A stretch of DNA of 64,000 nt from Coffea arabica (taxonomy: Eukaryota > Streptophyta > Magnoliopsida > Gentianales > Rubiaceae): the NCBI RefSeq assembly GCF_036785885.1, contig NC_092323.1, positions 12,470,501 through 12,534,500 on the forward strand, given 5' to 3'. Positions 1-13,121 of this stretch are shown piece by piece. A model generated the notes under the pieces. That model did no database searches. It worked only from the letters and a program-made list of their open reading frames with translations, and was not told where the DNA came from. Every line of letters starts with the position of its first letter. Position 1 is the stretch's first letter. The position numbers and the translations under genes are program-made.

Positions 1-3000
1 CCATTAGTACGTTCCCATTATTGTTAGAAACAATCTCATCTGTTTCTGACATATGCCTCTTGGATCTCTTCTTCACTGCAGTCTGCCAAAAAGAAATGGT
101 TAATGAAATGGAGTGCAGCAGGGAAAGAAAGTATGTATGCGTTCAATACCTGAAAATATCTGCAAAGCTTCAACTGTGCCTCAGAAGAGAGAATATCATG
201 CAAAAGTTTGTACAGCTTTAGGGCTGGTACCAGAGCAGAAGCAGCAAATCCAGTAGCTGGTGTAAACACATCAGCGACCCCTGATGGAGATGACTCATCA
301 AGTGACTTGTAATTCTCAAAAACCACCGCAATGGTCTGCTCAATTTGATCAGAAACATCTCCCAGCATACGATTCTGGTGGGGAATGCATAAGAAAGAAC
401 ATTATGTTAGTTGAAAATTTGGTATAAAAACTTCAAAGAATCGTAACAGAAGAAAGCACTAAATGCATATGAAGCTAATGGAAGATGCTAGATGAAAAGG
501 CGCAAGATGTGTACAACACGACCTCAGCATAACTGAAAAAGTCAAAAAAAAGTCCATGAAACATGGTATCATTGAATATAACTGCTGAAGGACAAGTGCA
601 GATAAATCAAATAAGATTCTCCATGTTAAAGGTGGGATACTTTTACTGTCTCATTTTTATGCATAAGATACTGTGTAAAATTGAGCAGGACAATAACTGT
701 TCACGTTTTTTTAAGTTAAATCCCTCCTACCTCTTGGTGACTCAATGCCTCTTTACTTTTGCCTTTCATCACAACAGGAAAGAGCAGATCATGCACCAAA
801 TCTAGACAATCTGCAGTTGGTGTAGCAACATCCATAACATAGGAAAGATATCTGCAAAGTAATCAAACATTATAGACCTACACAGTAATTTCACACCACA
901 TCTTGAAACAATTTATCTGTAAATAGGCATTTAAACGAATTTGAATACCTCAGCTTAGTGTATGCATCTGAAACTCCATAGTATGAAGCAAATTGAGTCA
1001 CTAGCCACTTCCATGAACCATGCAGCAAAAGCTTTCTCTGTTGAAACTGTTGAGCTTTCATTGCAGTCTCCAAAACGAAGTCATATGCAACAGTCTCAGC
1101 AACAGAACCATACTGAAATAAAGAACAAAATAAGGATACACCTTACCATGAAACTACCTCATTTTAACATTTAAATGGATAAATGTTACATAGAAATGAA
1201 AAGTAGAACTAAAGTCATTCAATAAACCGATGAAGTCTGAATTCACAATGCATAGCAGAGTTCATATGATAGTCAAAATAATATAAAATCCCTTTTTTTC
1301 CTTTGTTCACCATTATTGTATTGCACATCTACTGAACCACAAAGAACAACATTTTCCTTAAGCTTACATGATAGCTGAAAATACCATCAGATGATCTTTA
1401 GAAAGAAAGCGAGACATTAAATATGTAGCTAAAACTACTCATCCCTTTTCTGATTCTACATCAAAGGACAATTAATGTGGGGAAAAAATGAAGAAAATGG
1501 AGAAGAAAGAACCGATAACAATTCAAATCATAAAACATTAAAAGATTCAAATAGTATCACTTAAACATCTATTGAAAGCTAGTGAACAGCCAAAAAACCA
1601 GTTATGGCAAACTGGCTGCTCTCACATTTGAACATAGAACCTTAAGATTGTAATTTCTAACACTATGACAATGCACGCCTGCAACTTAGAGTTAAGTTGT
1701 GGACATGAAAAATTAAAAGACATGTCACAACTAAACAACAGAGTTCAACCATTTCAGTCAAAATTAAAATAAAAAAAATCTTTTGCCGGACTAAGACTGC
1801 ACCAGAATGTTGGTGTATCAACAGTGAGATAACAAAAATTTAGAAAAGATCTATTGCAAGGATCTTACTGACCTTAAGATGACTATTCTCTTCTTGATTT
1901 GAATAATTGATATACAATTGTATTCTCCCCACAAGTTCATGCTCTGGCTCTTGATATATAGACCACCAGCGAAGCTTGTCAGCCTGCATCCAACCAATAC
2001 TTCATGTATCTAGCAAAGAAATCTGTATCTAGAATTTGAGAAACAAGTAGTAATCTGAATATCCTACCGGATTATCAGCAATTTCAGCCACCTGAGCCAT
2101 TGCCCTCCCACAATACTTCCCCTTTGAATCATGGACTTCAATAATTAGATCATCTCCTAACCCATCCGGCAAGCTATACTCCAGAAGCAATAGAATCAGT
2201 TTATTCTTCTATTCGATAGGAGACTGAGAAAAGAAGAACACAAAAACTTACAACACATGAGTCTCTCCAGATCCAGGCTGCATTTTAACTGTGTCCTCTT
2301 CAGATGAATTTTTCAATCTCAATGAACAAGAATATGTTTCTGTAGATGGATAATGAATCATTTCAGTAATATGTCTGAACAGAATGTTTCAATGTATCTA
2401 CTGCAGTCTGAGGATGCAATCACTGACAAAAAGTTTACCTTAGCAAGCAAACTAAATACACTTATAAACACTGAAACTAAAGTATCCAAAAGGGTATTGT
2501 ACCATGTTTGCTAGAGTTCAACTTTTCTAGCTTAATTTTCACTATCTAATGGAAAAACTAAATGTAGTGAGAACATAGCAACATTAAGATCTCTCAAAGA
2601 TTTTAGTGATGGGTAATGTGGTTGCTTTTCAGTTATAAGTGGTTTTTCAAGTTTCGGAGCTCCACTTTTTAGCTATCACTAAAAGTATTTACAGCCGAGA
2701 ATTTCACAACCATCAAAGTTGCTATTTCAGTTTAGACCAAACATCTTCAGAAGAACTTCCAAGAGAATTTCCTACTAACTTATTCCTTGAATAGGATCAC
2801 AGTCTAAAACAGAACACACTAAGCAATTAGCATTTTAAGACCTTGAGGTGCTAGAAGCTTCCTATGGGTGTCTTAGCTATGCCTAGCCAAGCACCTGTGG
2901 TAAGTTGTATCCTCTTGCACAAAGGTTACAAAACAACCTGATTAATAATGTGGTTAGTGACAAAAGACAAAATAAGTACGAGGACCAGAAAGAAGTTGCA

Positions 3001-5699
3001 GTGTGCTAAAAATGAGTTTCAGGTACTGGATTCAATTTGGTAAATGTGGTGTCATGTTTCTTTTACGATTCCTAGCAAATAATTAACAATAAAAGGTTCA
3101 ACAACCTTTAACATTCTTATATGTGTCCGTTCAAGTATCTTGATGAACAGTATAAGTGACATGTAGTATGCATGACACTATAATGAGGAACTGATTTTGG
3201 TAAATTAAGGGAAAGAATATGCAAAATTAAGAAGGTAAACCAAATGTACAACTTTTGATTTTAACATTTTTTTTAAAACACTGTGAGGGCATACATACCT
3301 TGCACCATTTCATAGGATGTCGAATGGTTGCGCAAAGCAGTAATGCCAATTTTTACCAATTCAGGCAATTCTTTTACATACTGAGTTCCAGCATTAACAT
3401 AAGCCAAGCTCTGGCGTGAAAGAGATCCATTTGATGGCATACGTGGGCTCACACGTACTTTTTTGTAAGTTTCCCACTCAGACGAGAGAGCTGATTTTAT
3501 GCTGGACAACCGTACTCGAAAAGGCTCCAGCTTCTTTAGGGGTGGTTTCAAAGATGAAAGGCTACAGCCTGTTGGTGGCTCCAGAACCATTTTTACTTTA
3601 CGAACTGTAATTGGAAAAATCTAGGTAGATTTAATATTCAAACATATTTCTGAGATAGAGAACCTACTGTGGACAAGGATCAAGAAGAATACCTTGCACT
3701 TTCATCTTGCCAATAATTTTCTTAGGTTTTACACAAGCTCCCTCGCTGATTAGTTCTGCTGACCTTTTCCTCAAGAGCTCTTCTTCCGATTGTAACAGCA
3801 CATGCTTCAATCTACAACAAAACAGTGGTCATGTCATACGTGGTTTGTTGCATAATAAACAAAAATCATTAGTCAACAGGTCACTGCATTGGGCATACTC
3901 ACAATAAAAGGACAGTAATCACATTATTACACTAATTTTGATTGAATTGTGTGTTAATGCTTCTGCAAAACCACCAGGACACAATTCAGTTCACTAAAAC
4001 AGCCATGAACTTCTCTTGCTTGCTGATCTAATTAAAAACTTGTTTCTGATCATTACCACGCCACGTGGAGACTAAATATGTAGTTGCCCACAAAATATAC
4101 ACTCTTTTAGCATCAATTAAATTACTCCTCATACATTTGTTTTTCGTGAACAACGAATTAGAAAAAAATTACACACGTCCACATAAAGTCCTCAATTTTG
4201 GATGTAAAATGTATCAGAATGCATGGAACTAACACAACAGAGATACAACTACATGCATAAAGGGAAAGGAGTTTTACAATATCTTACCCAAAAGCATCTC
4301 TCAGAACTGCACACTCATTCTCTAGGAAGATGGGAGCTTCCATGCATTCGCTGGCCCAAGCGTGAAGGCATAGCCGAATACATGCATCATAAGAAATGAA
4401 AGCATTCCAAGAGCCTAGACCACTGTATTGTTTCAGATAACAGACCGAAAAGGTTCAATGGTGTTACAATTTTTATTGTCACCACAAGAGTTATAAACAT
4501 AGATGTATCAGGGAAAATAAATGTAAAAACTTGCAGATTTCAGCTACCTTGCATGGAAAGTAGGGATTTTTGCAGGTAAGGAATGCAAAGACACACCAGC
4601 AGCCCTGTCATCAATTACATATATAACCATCACACTTGAAATTCTCCCATGAATTTACATAGAGATAATTTAAAACACATGCAGTTGCACAAACAGCTCA
4701 CCAAAAACAAAACTTGCCAAAATAATATACCTAAGAGATGCATCACAAGCTGTCTTGGCAGTAGAGTTTAATGGGGTTCCATTGCCAGTATTTGGCATAT
4801 CTGCGGTTGCAGAACCATCCAATTTTGTAGAGTGAGGGAAAAAATCTGCTCTAGGTTGCCCCGAAACTTGGTTTGTTTCTGAGACAGAACCAGCCAGTGG
4901 TGGTGCACTTGGAACATCATCCGGTAACTTATAATTCTGGACTCCTGCACCTTGAAGAACCTGTAAGAGAAAAATAGTAGCATATAAAATTTGATTCATA
5001 AAAGGAAAATAACAATCGCAGCACATAGCAGCACTAAAAGCAGTTTTGTGCACTACTACCACTAGATAGACATCAATTATTGCAGGTGCCTCTTGAGCAT
5101 GGAGGAGGAAAAGGCAACGTAGGTAGCTGACTGCGCTAGGACTTAATTTAGCAGCCATCCAACGGCTTTAATGTAGCATACAGAGGTAAGTTCAGACGAA
5201 AAACCTGTCTTGGTGTCTTAGCATTTGGTTGTAGATTTCCATTGAAGTAGTAAACCTCTGAAGTTTCATTCCTGAGGTCTGGCACACTAGCATCGATACT
5301 TCTGATACCTTGTGCTCCTAAACTTCGAAAATTACTCTGACGTTTGCCTGCAAAATGTACAATATTCAGAATGAAAGCACCAACAGTTACATTATCTTCT
5401 CCGTAAAAAGAATTCACTGCTTTTGAAAACAACACACCGTTCACAAATTTATCATCTTGGGGCGATGTTTCAACCGAATAACGTCCACCGTAAGCCTCAC
5501 TATCCGAGTCAGAGCTGGTATCCATGTCTGACTCTGAACCGATTCCAGCGCCATTTTTGACAGGCATGCCTCTGGACACCGGGATAATCCCAGATGGCAG
5601 GTGTCCACTTTGAAATCTAGTTGCAGAAGGCAATCCAAAGCCTCGACCTCCCCGGCTTTGGTTCCTCAAACCGACAACATGATCAGCCTGAGTCGGCAT
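1..5699 (-). CDS. Conserved plant protein of unknown function (At4g24610/At5g65440-like), C-terminus off window
   Basis: Spliced gene; I traced fourteen coding exons whose GT-AG junctions keep one frame: 5699-5438, 5347-5205, 4960-4731, 4604-4548, 4422-4288, 3811-3693, 3604-3299, 2339-2252, 2173-2068, 1983-1873, 1112-949, 851-731, 374-150 and 82-1 (continues outside). About 716 residues are visible. The N-terminus is Gly/Arg-rich (residues ~10-25), followed by an acidic Ser/Asp cluster (~45-60). The middle has CMEAPIFLENECAVLRDAFG, then a basic VRKVKMVLEPP segment. A stretch around residues 445-520 (DDLIIEVHDSKGKYCGR to GRIQLYINYS) has a C2-like strand pattern; that is inference. I recognise the overall sequence as a plant-specific family without an assigned function, from memory. 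The start is the first in-frame ATG after a good splice acceptor at 5740-5743; the same exon is open upstream, so an earlier start in another exon is possible. Confidence 0.82.
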
Positions 5700-6300
5700 T
5701 GATGAAATCAACTCTTCCCCTTCCTTGCAGTATAATATCCTAATCCATCAAAAAAAAAAAAAATCAGAACATCAGTTGCCTAAAAACCAACAAGAAAAAT
5801 TAAGGGAAAAAAAAAAGAACCTTACTTGAATTCAATGGTGTGAGAGATTAATATAGCAGAAGGCCCACTATTAATACACAATGCAGCAGGAAGATAGCAA
5901 ATGAAACACCCTTTTCCTTATTGGGATTAATTTGGAAATCAAATTAGAAAGATTCCACTTTTATTTTCTTTCAATATTTTCCTAAATTGTCTTTTTTCAA
6001 GAATCTGAGAAATCAAAGATTGTAATCAGCTTCAATTTTTTTTCCATCCCAATTCAATGCAACCAGAAAGATACGATTTTGATCCAATAATTCGTTAAAG
6101 AGAACAAAAAAAGATCACTTTCCATATACATTGAACCCACAAATGAAACAAGGAAAAAGAAAAGGAATTCTTGGCAACTTTTGCTATGCAACAGTAGTGA
6201 CACACGCTACCAAATGTAAAAATGCACTTACCAGTGTGTGAGAAGAAGCTGTAGAGGCTGCACTTTTTCTGCAGTCTTCTCAATGGGTTTTCACAGTTAC
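5700..6300 (-). other. Probable 5'-UTR and leader intron of the unknown-function gene
   Basis: The first coding exon extends upstream to 5739, where GATTAG preceded by a long T tract (read on the minus strand) is a strong acceptor. A good donor (ACACTG|GTAAGTG) lies at 6231, so a noncoding leader exon ending at 6232 and an intron of about 490 nt are likely. No in-frame ATG is visible in the leader exon. The transcription start is not defined by the sequence. Confidence 0.45.
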
Positions 6301-8572
6301 TTGGCTTAAACTAGCCTTAGTTTCCTTAATCTGGATTATAGTCCCAAACATGCTAGTTAACAAATGTGGTTTAGCATTTTGGGGAAATTAATATAGTATG
6401 GAGTTCTTGAATTCGGGTTTGGAGGTTTTTTTTTTTTTTTTAAGGTTTAATGAGCAAAGGATGGATTAGCACTAAAAAGGAGACGTTAAAAATCAAATGT
6501 TCGCATGGCAGAAATTAACGGAGACGTGGGGGTAAATTAACGCGAGGGGATGACGTGGCACCCGCATGTTCTGTCTTTTGATAACGGCCGGTCGTTAGTG
6601 GCGCGTCTTTGGGGCGTTTCTTTTTGGATTACCAGTTGGTGCACACTCATTTTGTTGCCTCCTTTCTGCCTTTGCTTCGTTGCTTGTAGTTGTAGGGAGC
6701 CTCTCTCTCTCTCACACACACACACTAGACACGTTTGTATGTGAGTGAGAAAATTGTTTGTGTGCCATCTTGGAAATCTAACCTAAGTGGGAGCCTGCTG
6801 TGTTCTTTGTTAATTGCACTGCTTAATCACTGAGAAAGTGATGTGTAAGGTGCAAAAAAGGGGCAAAAAATATGTTAATCTTGAAATGGAAAGATTTGGT
6901 ATTGTACTATAATATATATTCACTTCCATCCTTGATTTGGTTAAACAAGATTTTGGTGTGCAAAAGCCTTTCTCAGAGAATATTGATATCAGAGTCGCAT
7001 GTCATTCATTCAACCGTGATATGATAGTGTATATACTGACAATAATATATATAAGATTTATTCGTACTTTAATTGCTTCATTTTGATTTTGTATTTTACT
7101 TCTGTATATGAGCAATTTATAGCTTGAGGGCTAAGTTAATGATCAAAGCAGATTCTTTGAATTTCTTCTCACTTGACAATCTAATCTTCTAAACAATACC
7201 GAGTAAAAGTTTTGATACCTGGGATGAAATTGCCTTTTTAAAGTAAACAATTGATGAAGTGCATGAACTTCTATTAAATGTAAGCCTTCCTTAAAAATTT
7301 TCATAATTACTTAGTAGTGTTTTTGGTCAAATGACGATGTCAAAATCTAATCGGCTTTGCTTTTGGCCCAGTAGCCGGTCTCCGAGGTGCTAGTTAACAC
7401 TTTTTGACCGTGATAGTTCCCAAAAGTGCACCATATCATATGACTTTGACAACATTGAAAAAGGGTTTATTTTCTTGTCTTTGGGGGTCTAAAGTAGAAC
7501 CCCTAGAATTCTAAAGCGTTAGCTGTTAAGTAGTAGACTGGTAGTTGTTTACAACTAGCATCTCTTTCCACTGGCTGACAAAATTGTCCACCGCCATCTT
7601 CCAAATGAACATGTTGAAGGGTACTCGAAGCAAAGCAAAAGCAAAAGCAAACACAACAAAACAGAGGAGCATGTGAAAATAATTCAAGAAACAGATCATT
7701 ATTAGTATAATAAATAACAGTAATCTATCACCATCCAAGCAGGCAAATGCTTAACACAATTAGCAAATGTGGGCCACTCCCACTTGAACAAGAAGACAGG
7801 ATAATTGATTCAATTAGCTTGTCTACCGTGTGCACCTATGGGGCGAGTTTTGCATCGCCGCAGAGAAATTAGTCTGACATAATTCAGGAATATGACATAA
7901 TTCAGGATATTCCTTGCGTGAACCCAAAAAAAAAAGACAGGGATCATCATGAGGGTAATTGATTCAATTGAGGACTACAAAAAGATTTGGTTAACAGTTT
8001 ATGATAGTAAACTATATTGGTTAAAAAGATACTTGGGCGCATCATCCTTCAATTAGAGGACAAAAAAAATCTCGGGGGAATTATGCTAAAAGATGTTAAA
8101 CAGTCTCCTTTCTCATTGGAATCATTTCACTGGAGCAGCTGTACACGGCTGCCAAACAGCACGCACCATGCTGGTCTTCGGACACAAAACAGTTCTTCAG
8201 GAATGAATCCTTTTGTGAATATAAAACCGTGCGAGAAACCAAATCAGGCTTAAAGGGTATCTTCAATATTCTGTTGGAAGAGCGCCAACAGCTTCTATAT
8301 TGCTTTCTTTAGTTAAGTTTCAAAAGGGCAGATTCATCTAGGCCACATCTGCTTAAACAAATGAAAGTCCAAAAACTAGCAAGTAGGAAAATATTATCAG
8401 TAAATAAAGATTTTGATCTTCTATTTCAGATTATACATCGACCTAAGATCCTACTATCCACATATTGACAACCAAAACTGAGTCATTAAACTTTGACCAT
8501 CTCTTCTGACAAACCTTACTCAATTTATATATCTAATTGCAACAAAATCATAGCGATATCCTTGAGTCCACA
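6301..8572. other. Intergenic region, no gene seen
   Basis: Probable promoter side of the upstream gene and 3' side of the CURT1D-like gene. It contains a T tract (6426-6442), a CT/CA microsatellite (6699-6725) and, near 7010-7050, a short sequence resembling one arm of the hairpin MITE at 20441. Short open frames here have no recognisable domain. Confidence 0.5.
6699..6725. repeat. Compound (CT)n(CA)n microsatellite
   Basis: Uninterrupted CT dinucleotides pass directly into CA dinucleotides, about 13 units in total. Confidence 0.85.
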
Positions 8573-11500
8573 TCAATCATCATCTGAACCAAGGACTTGT
8601 TGCTTAATATCTTCAATTTTAGCAGCCAACTGCTCCCTGCTTTTCTGCAGAAACCAAGGTAAACAAAAATAATTTATGATTGCTAACTAGGAAGGTAATG
8701 AATAATGGGGCGCCAATTTGACAGGGAAACTACCTTGAAAAGTAGATAGCGGGTACCGAACCATACTGTGTAGGAAAGTCCCACGACTTGCATCAACTTT
8801 GGAACCTGAAATGATAGAGAGTCCCTTGTGTCAGTAATAAAGCCCCAAACGATTCCCAAAACATGACTAAATGAGTTTGAGAAAATTAACGCTCGTACAT
8901 ACCAAAGGAATCGAATCAATTGCGCCAACCACTGCAGTTGCTATATAGACAGCAACCAGGGCACCACCGCCTAATAAGAGGATTGGGTATTTATCGTCCG
9001 AATCAAACTGCAAAATAATCAACAAACAATTCCAATAAGAAAGAACTACATCTGGAGAATTCATTCTTAATTTCTTGTTACCTTTCATTCACGAGACTTT
9101 GTTCCCTTTTTTATTTTTGTATTGACCTCTTTTAGCATATTTAAGCTTTTTTGTTTTTTTCAGGTGGGCGAAGAACTCTTCTGATAAAAGTGCTCGCCAC
9201 GTTCAAAAGAAACAGTACATATTAATCAGTTCACTCTTCTTCCTCGCAGATGAACACAAGTAACTTTTTGACAGGCCACCCCACTTAATTACCAGTGTCA
9301 ACAAATCACGAAACAAGAAATCAGGAACAAAAATTAGATCACCATCAGCACACAAACCTTCAGTGAGAAAAAAAAAAAAAAGTAAACAGAGAAAGTTCTT
9401 CAAAACGAATACAGCAAAAAGACGGAGCAAAAGGAAAAGGAACCAAAATAATGCAGAAACTTTATTTTATCATGATAACAAAAGTTTCTGACTCGGTCAA
9501 AACCACTGACACAACAATTCTACCTCTCACCTCTTTCAAAACTGCATTACTACCCCCATACACCCAGCTACCTTGGACTACACTAAAGCTTGAAACTTAA
9601 ACCAAAGGCACGGAAAGGCCACAGAAAGGAAAATTAGCAAAGAGAACTTCAATTGGAGCATCATAAGATATACCATGGGATTCATAAGATAGAGACAGTG
9701 AGAAAGTAGAAGAATGCAAATCAAAGTTACAAGATTGAGGTTGCTCAGGTAACCGCTCAGGATCGACGTAATTGCCGACGTATCATCAAGCATCTATAAC
9801 TTTCCAAATATCATAACAAAAAAAGTCATCATAGCAACCTGCTTAGTTATTGATTGTTCCTTGATGAAAAAGAAAAATGCACAGAAAAAATTAGGAAGAG
9901 TTGGAAAACAGAATATTCACAAAAACATTTACTAAGAACAGGAAAATACGGGTGTTGGACAAAATTGATTTAAAAGATGAAAGGCTGCTCAGGTAACCGC
10001 TCAGGATCGACACAAATTGTCGAAGTCTCATCAAGAAACTTTCAATAAGTTTTGATTTTCATCATAGCAACCAAGTTATTCTTGCAAAATAAAAGATGTA
10101 AGATAATTACAAAAAGCAAGTTCATACTGCTGATGCGTATAAAACTTGGCTGAGCACCAAGGAAGATGGATCATCCATAAAGGAAAGGAAAAAGTTTGCA
10201 GCTGGTGTCACATGAAGAAGAAACCACCTGTTTCAGTCCTCTGTATTCAGGTCTAGAAGAATAAAAAATGCTAAGGTAAAAAAATTCAAACTAATAAAGG
10301 TGGAAATTTGTCAACATTTGGACAGAAATTTCCAATTCACGCAGACCACGAGTTATTAGATCAAAAGAATGGACAAAATTAGGTGAATCCTCATTTAAAC
10401 AAAAAGGGTCCTTTATTCTCCAAACGGAAATGGCTTAAAATAGGATGACACTCCAAGCAATCAGCATCCTATCTTTCAAACTGACCAAGTAAAAAATTTG
10501 TAAATAGCCTTCTGACATGGCTTCAGCCTCTAAACTACAGATAAACAGTTTGGCAGAATTTGTCCTGAAAAAGAATTAAGACTAAAAGAGAGGGCAACAC
10601 TAAAAATGTAAGCTGCTAGGAGCAAAACTATCTATGGAGTCATAGTGGAGTTCTTCACTTTCAATTGAGTTCATTAAAGATAGTTATTTGTGCAACAAAG
10701 ACCACATAATATTATTGTTTACAAGAACATCCTAAAAGGAAAATGAGGATGATCAAAAGCAGCTCAAACACAATAAGCAAATACAAAGAACTAGACACAA
10801 ACCTTTATGTTGAGCTTCTCTAAAAACTCAAATGCCAGCACTTGATTTTCTTCAGGAGAATCTTCTTTTGGTTCTTCGTTTGGAAATTTTTCTCCATACT
10901 CAAATGCCTGCACTTGTTTTTCTTCAGGAGAATCTTCTTTTGGTGCTTCGTTCGGAAATTTTTCTCCATACACATTCTTTTCAACTGACCTGGACTCTTC
11001 CAACGTCACCACACCATCTGGTCCATCTTTGGTATATTTACTAGCCCCAGTTGAAATTTCATCAGAGAGTGATGATCTGAGAGACAAGTTGGTGCAATAT
11101 CGCAATCCTGAGGCGAACACATATAAAAATCAGTCGCAACTGTTCCTGAATTTCTTTCTTTCTCTTTCTTTAACCCTTACAAAAAATTTCTAAATAAGTT
11201 TCCTAATGCTACTATAGGAAGTGTTTACAAAAACACATTCCATTTAACTATTCACGTTATAATAAAAGGGTAAACAGACATCACATAGGTGTTATTTTCA
11301 ACACCATTTCTAATCAACTTATTGAATCTTTAAAGCAACCAATCACAGTTCAGCTAAACCATATCCGTACTGACCAAACCAGAAAAAACAACGGGGTTAT
11401 TTACATAAATATTGAAGGTTTTTTTCACGATATTAAATAAATTTTAATACTTTAATTTGGATTCAAAGCATAGAAAATCAATTTCTTGACTTCTTCTTTA

Positions 11501-12203
11501 TTTTCTCGCCTCTTGTCAAGGTTCCTGCTCTTCCTACGTTCTTCCATATGAAAGTTACTGTACCCTTCTCTCCTCCAGTCTTGTAGTGGTCACGCTCACA
11601 AGTCAGTGGGGAGAAGGTGGTCACTAATATTTATAAGGTGATGGCGGCAGTACTTTCAGGCCTACCATGAATTTTGCTGCTGCAAATCGCCTCCCTATTT
11701 TTTTTAAGGATTCAATTTCTCGATTTTTCAAATTCCCATTAAATCATCAATGTTGTGTATTTTTTATGAAAAAGTTTAATAATTTTATTATCAGTAACCC
11801 ATAAACAATGAACTCAACCTGCCCAAATCCCCTGATAACATGGTTTATAATCTCATTTCTTATTCTAAATCCAACCCCATGCCATTGCACAACAACAAAA
11901 CAAACAAAATCTCCTCATTGCTGAGAAACCCATTGCACCAAGCTAATCCCAATAATCCCATTGTTCCACTCACAAAAAACGCCTGATAAATTCACAATAA
12001 ACATCGAGAAATGATCCACGGATTAACAATAAATAAGACTTGGGATTGAAACAATTACCTGAAGGGTTGAAATGGGACGGAGAGATTCTTGAAGCAGGGA
12101 ATTTGGGATTAAGTTTCTGAAATCGACTTATTGGGGAAGCACCGGCAGTGAAGAGCCTACAATATGGATGATTCGAGATTGATCGAGCTGTGCAAAGCTC
12201 CAT
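8573..12203 (-). CDS. CURT1D: CURVATURE THYLAKOID 1D-like chloroplast protein (CAAD domain)
   Basis: Five exons: 12203-12059, 11107-10803, 9007-8903, 8805-8734 and 8644-8573, giving 232 residues with all junctions GT-AG and in frame. The N-terminus (MELCTARSISNH..., rich in Ser/Arg and poor in acidic residues) looks like a chloroplast transit peptide. Residues ~50-150 are a hydrophilic acidic region. The C-terminal half is the CAAD/CURT1 module: two membrane helices (around ILLLGGGALVAVYIATAVVG and LMQVVGLSYTVWFGTRYLLF), then an amphipathic tail ending QQVLGSDDD. CURT1 proteins are known to oligomerise and bend thylakoid membranes at grana margins. The D subtype is chosen from the MELCT start and the LLFK...VLGSD end. 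Odd feature: the linker holds a tandem 24-residue duplication. Intron 2 is 1795 nt, intron 1 951 nt. Confidence 0.85.
9743..10035. repeat. Direct repeat pair inside CURT1D intron 2
   Basis: Two ~48-bp copies, 9743-9790 and 9987-10035, share GCTCAGGTAACCGCTCAGGA exactly, then diverge slightly and both finish in CATCAAG. Each copy also contains GCTCAGG/GCTCAGG as an internal short repeat. No function can be read from the sequence. Confidence 0.7.
10826..10971 (-). repeat. 72-bp tandem duplication in CURT1D exon 2
   Basis: Two in-frame 72-bp units (boundary near 10898) encode GEKFPNEAPKEDSPEE and GEKFPNEEPKEDSPEE, each followed by Gln-Val and AFE. The units differ at only a few positions, so the duplication is fairly recent and lengthens the acidic linker by 24 residues. 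Confidence 0.9.
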
Positions 12204-12648
12204 TTTTTTCCCTTTTTCAGCTAATTTAACTCGATTAAGCCCTAGAAATGACTAGGGATTTCAGACTGAGGGAATTTATGGAGGAATGTTAGTGAAAATG
12301 TGAAACGCTAGGGTTTAGCGGCGGGGAAGAACATATCAACACGTGTTACCTAATTGGTGGACTGTTGGTTTACTAGATAATAAAGAGGGGAGAATAAAAT
12401 AATAAATGGTGTGGGTTTTTTTTTTTTTTTTTTAAAAGTAAGTTTGTCGTTAAAGGAAAACAAAAACGAAAATGAGTTGGATTTGAAAGATATTACTATA
12501 TGTTTTCTTCCATAATTCTGAGGACAAAAAAAAAAAGGAAAAAGGGACCATGGAAGGGAGTCCTTCAAAAAGATTGAAAATATCTATTTTTGTGGTTTTG
12601 AAAATTCATTGATTCTCAAATTTCAATCACTAACTCCCTTCAACCCCT

Positions 12649-12695
<47 letters not shown>

Positions 12696-13121
12696 ATGTG
12701 TAGAGGCTTCTAATTGAAGAGAGTGAATAGATCAATAGATACTTGGATTCTCAACAATTTTTTGAATTAAATATGAATAAATATGTAAAAGTGTCATATT
12801 GATATTTCTTTCTTGGAATATATATATCCCCTGGCTTATAACTAATCCAAATTTTGAAAAAAAAAAAAAAAATCATGTACTAATGCACGGGCTAAAAGCC
12901 CAAAACCAATAATTAATCACTTTGTGAATTCTTTTTCTAAATTTCAAAGCCCAAAAGTTTTGCAATAGACCTCCTTCCGTAACAAATTCCAAACTTCCAA
13001 ATTTCAATCCAAATACGACAACTGTCAACCCTCAAAAACCTTGTTAATTTATACCCTGCATACCTGAAACTCTCGAGACAATTTTTGTGTACGAGCTTAG
13101 CTTACTTTAATTGCAACAAAA
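12204..13121. promoter_or_regulatory. Shared upstream region between divergent CURT1D and 14-3-3 genes
   Basis: The two genes are head to head, about 0.9 kb apart between start codons, so both promoters should lie here. It contains a T/A-rich block near 12418-12435 and a long TA microsatellite. No specific TATA box or binding site can be assigned with confidence. Confidence 0.5.
12653..12691. repeat. (TA)n microsatellite
   Basis: About nineteen uninterrupted TA units between the divergent genes; expected to be length-variable. Confidence 0.95.

Noticed and set aside
4768..4983. 71-residue frame on the minus strand
   Set aside because: Alternative frame of the exon at 4731-4960, whose own frame joins its neighbours correctly.
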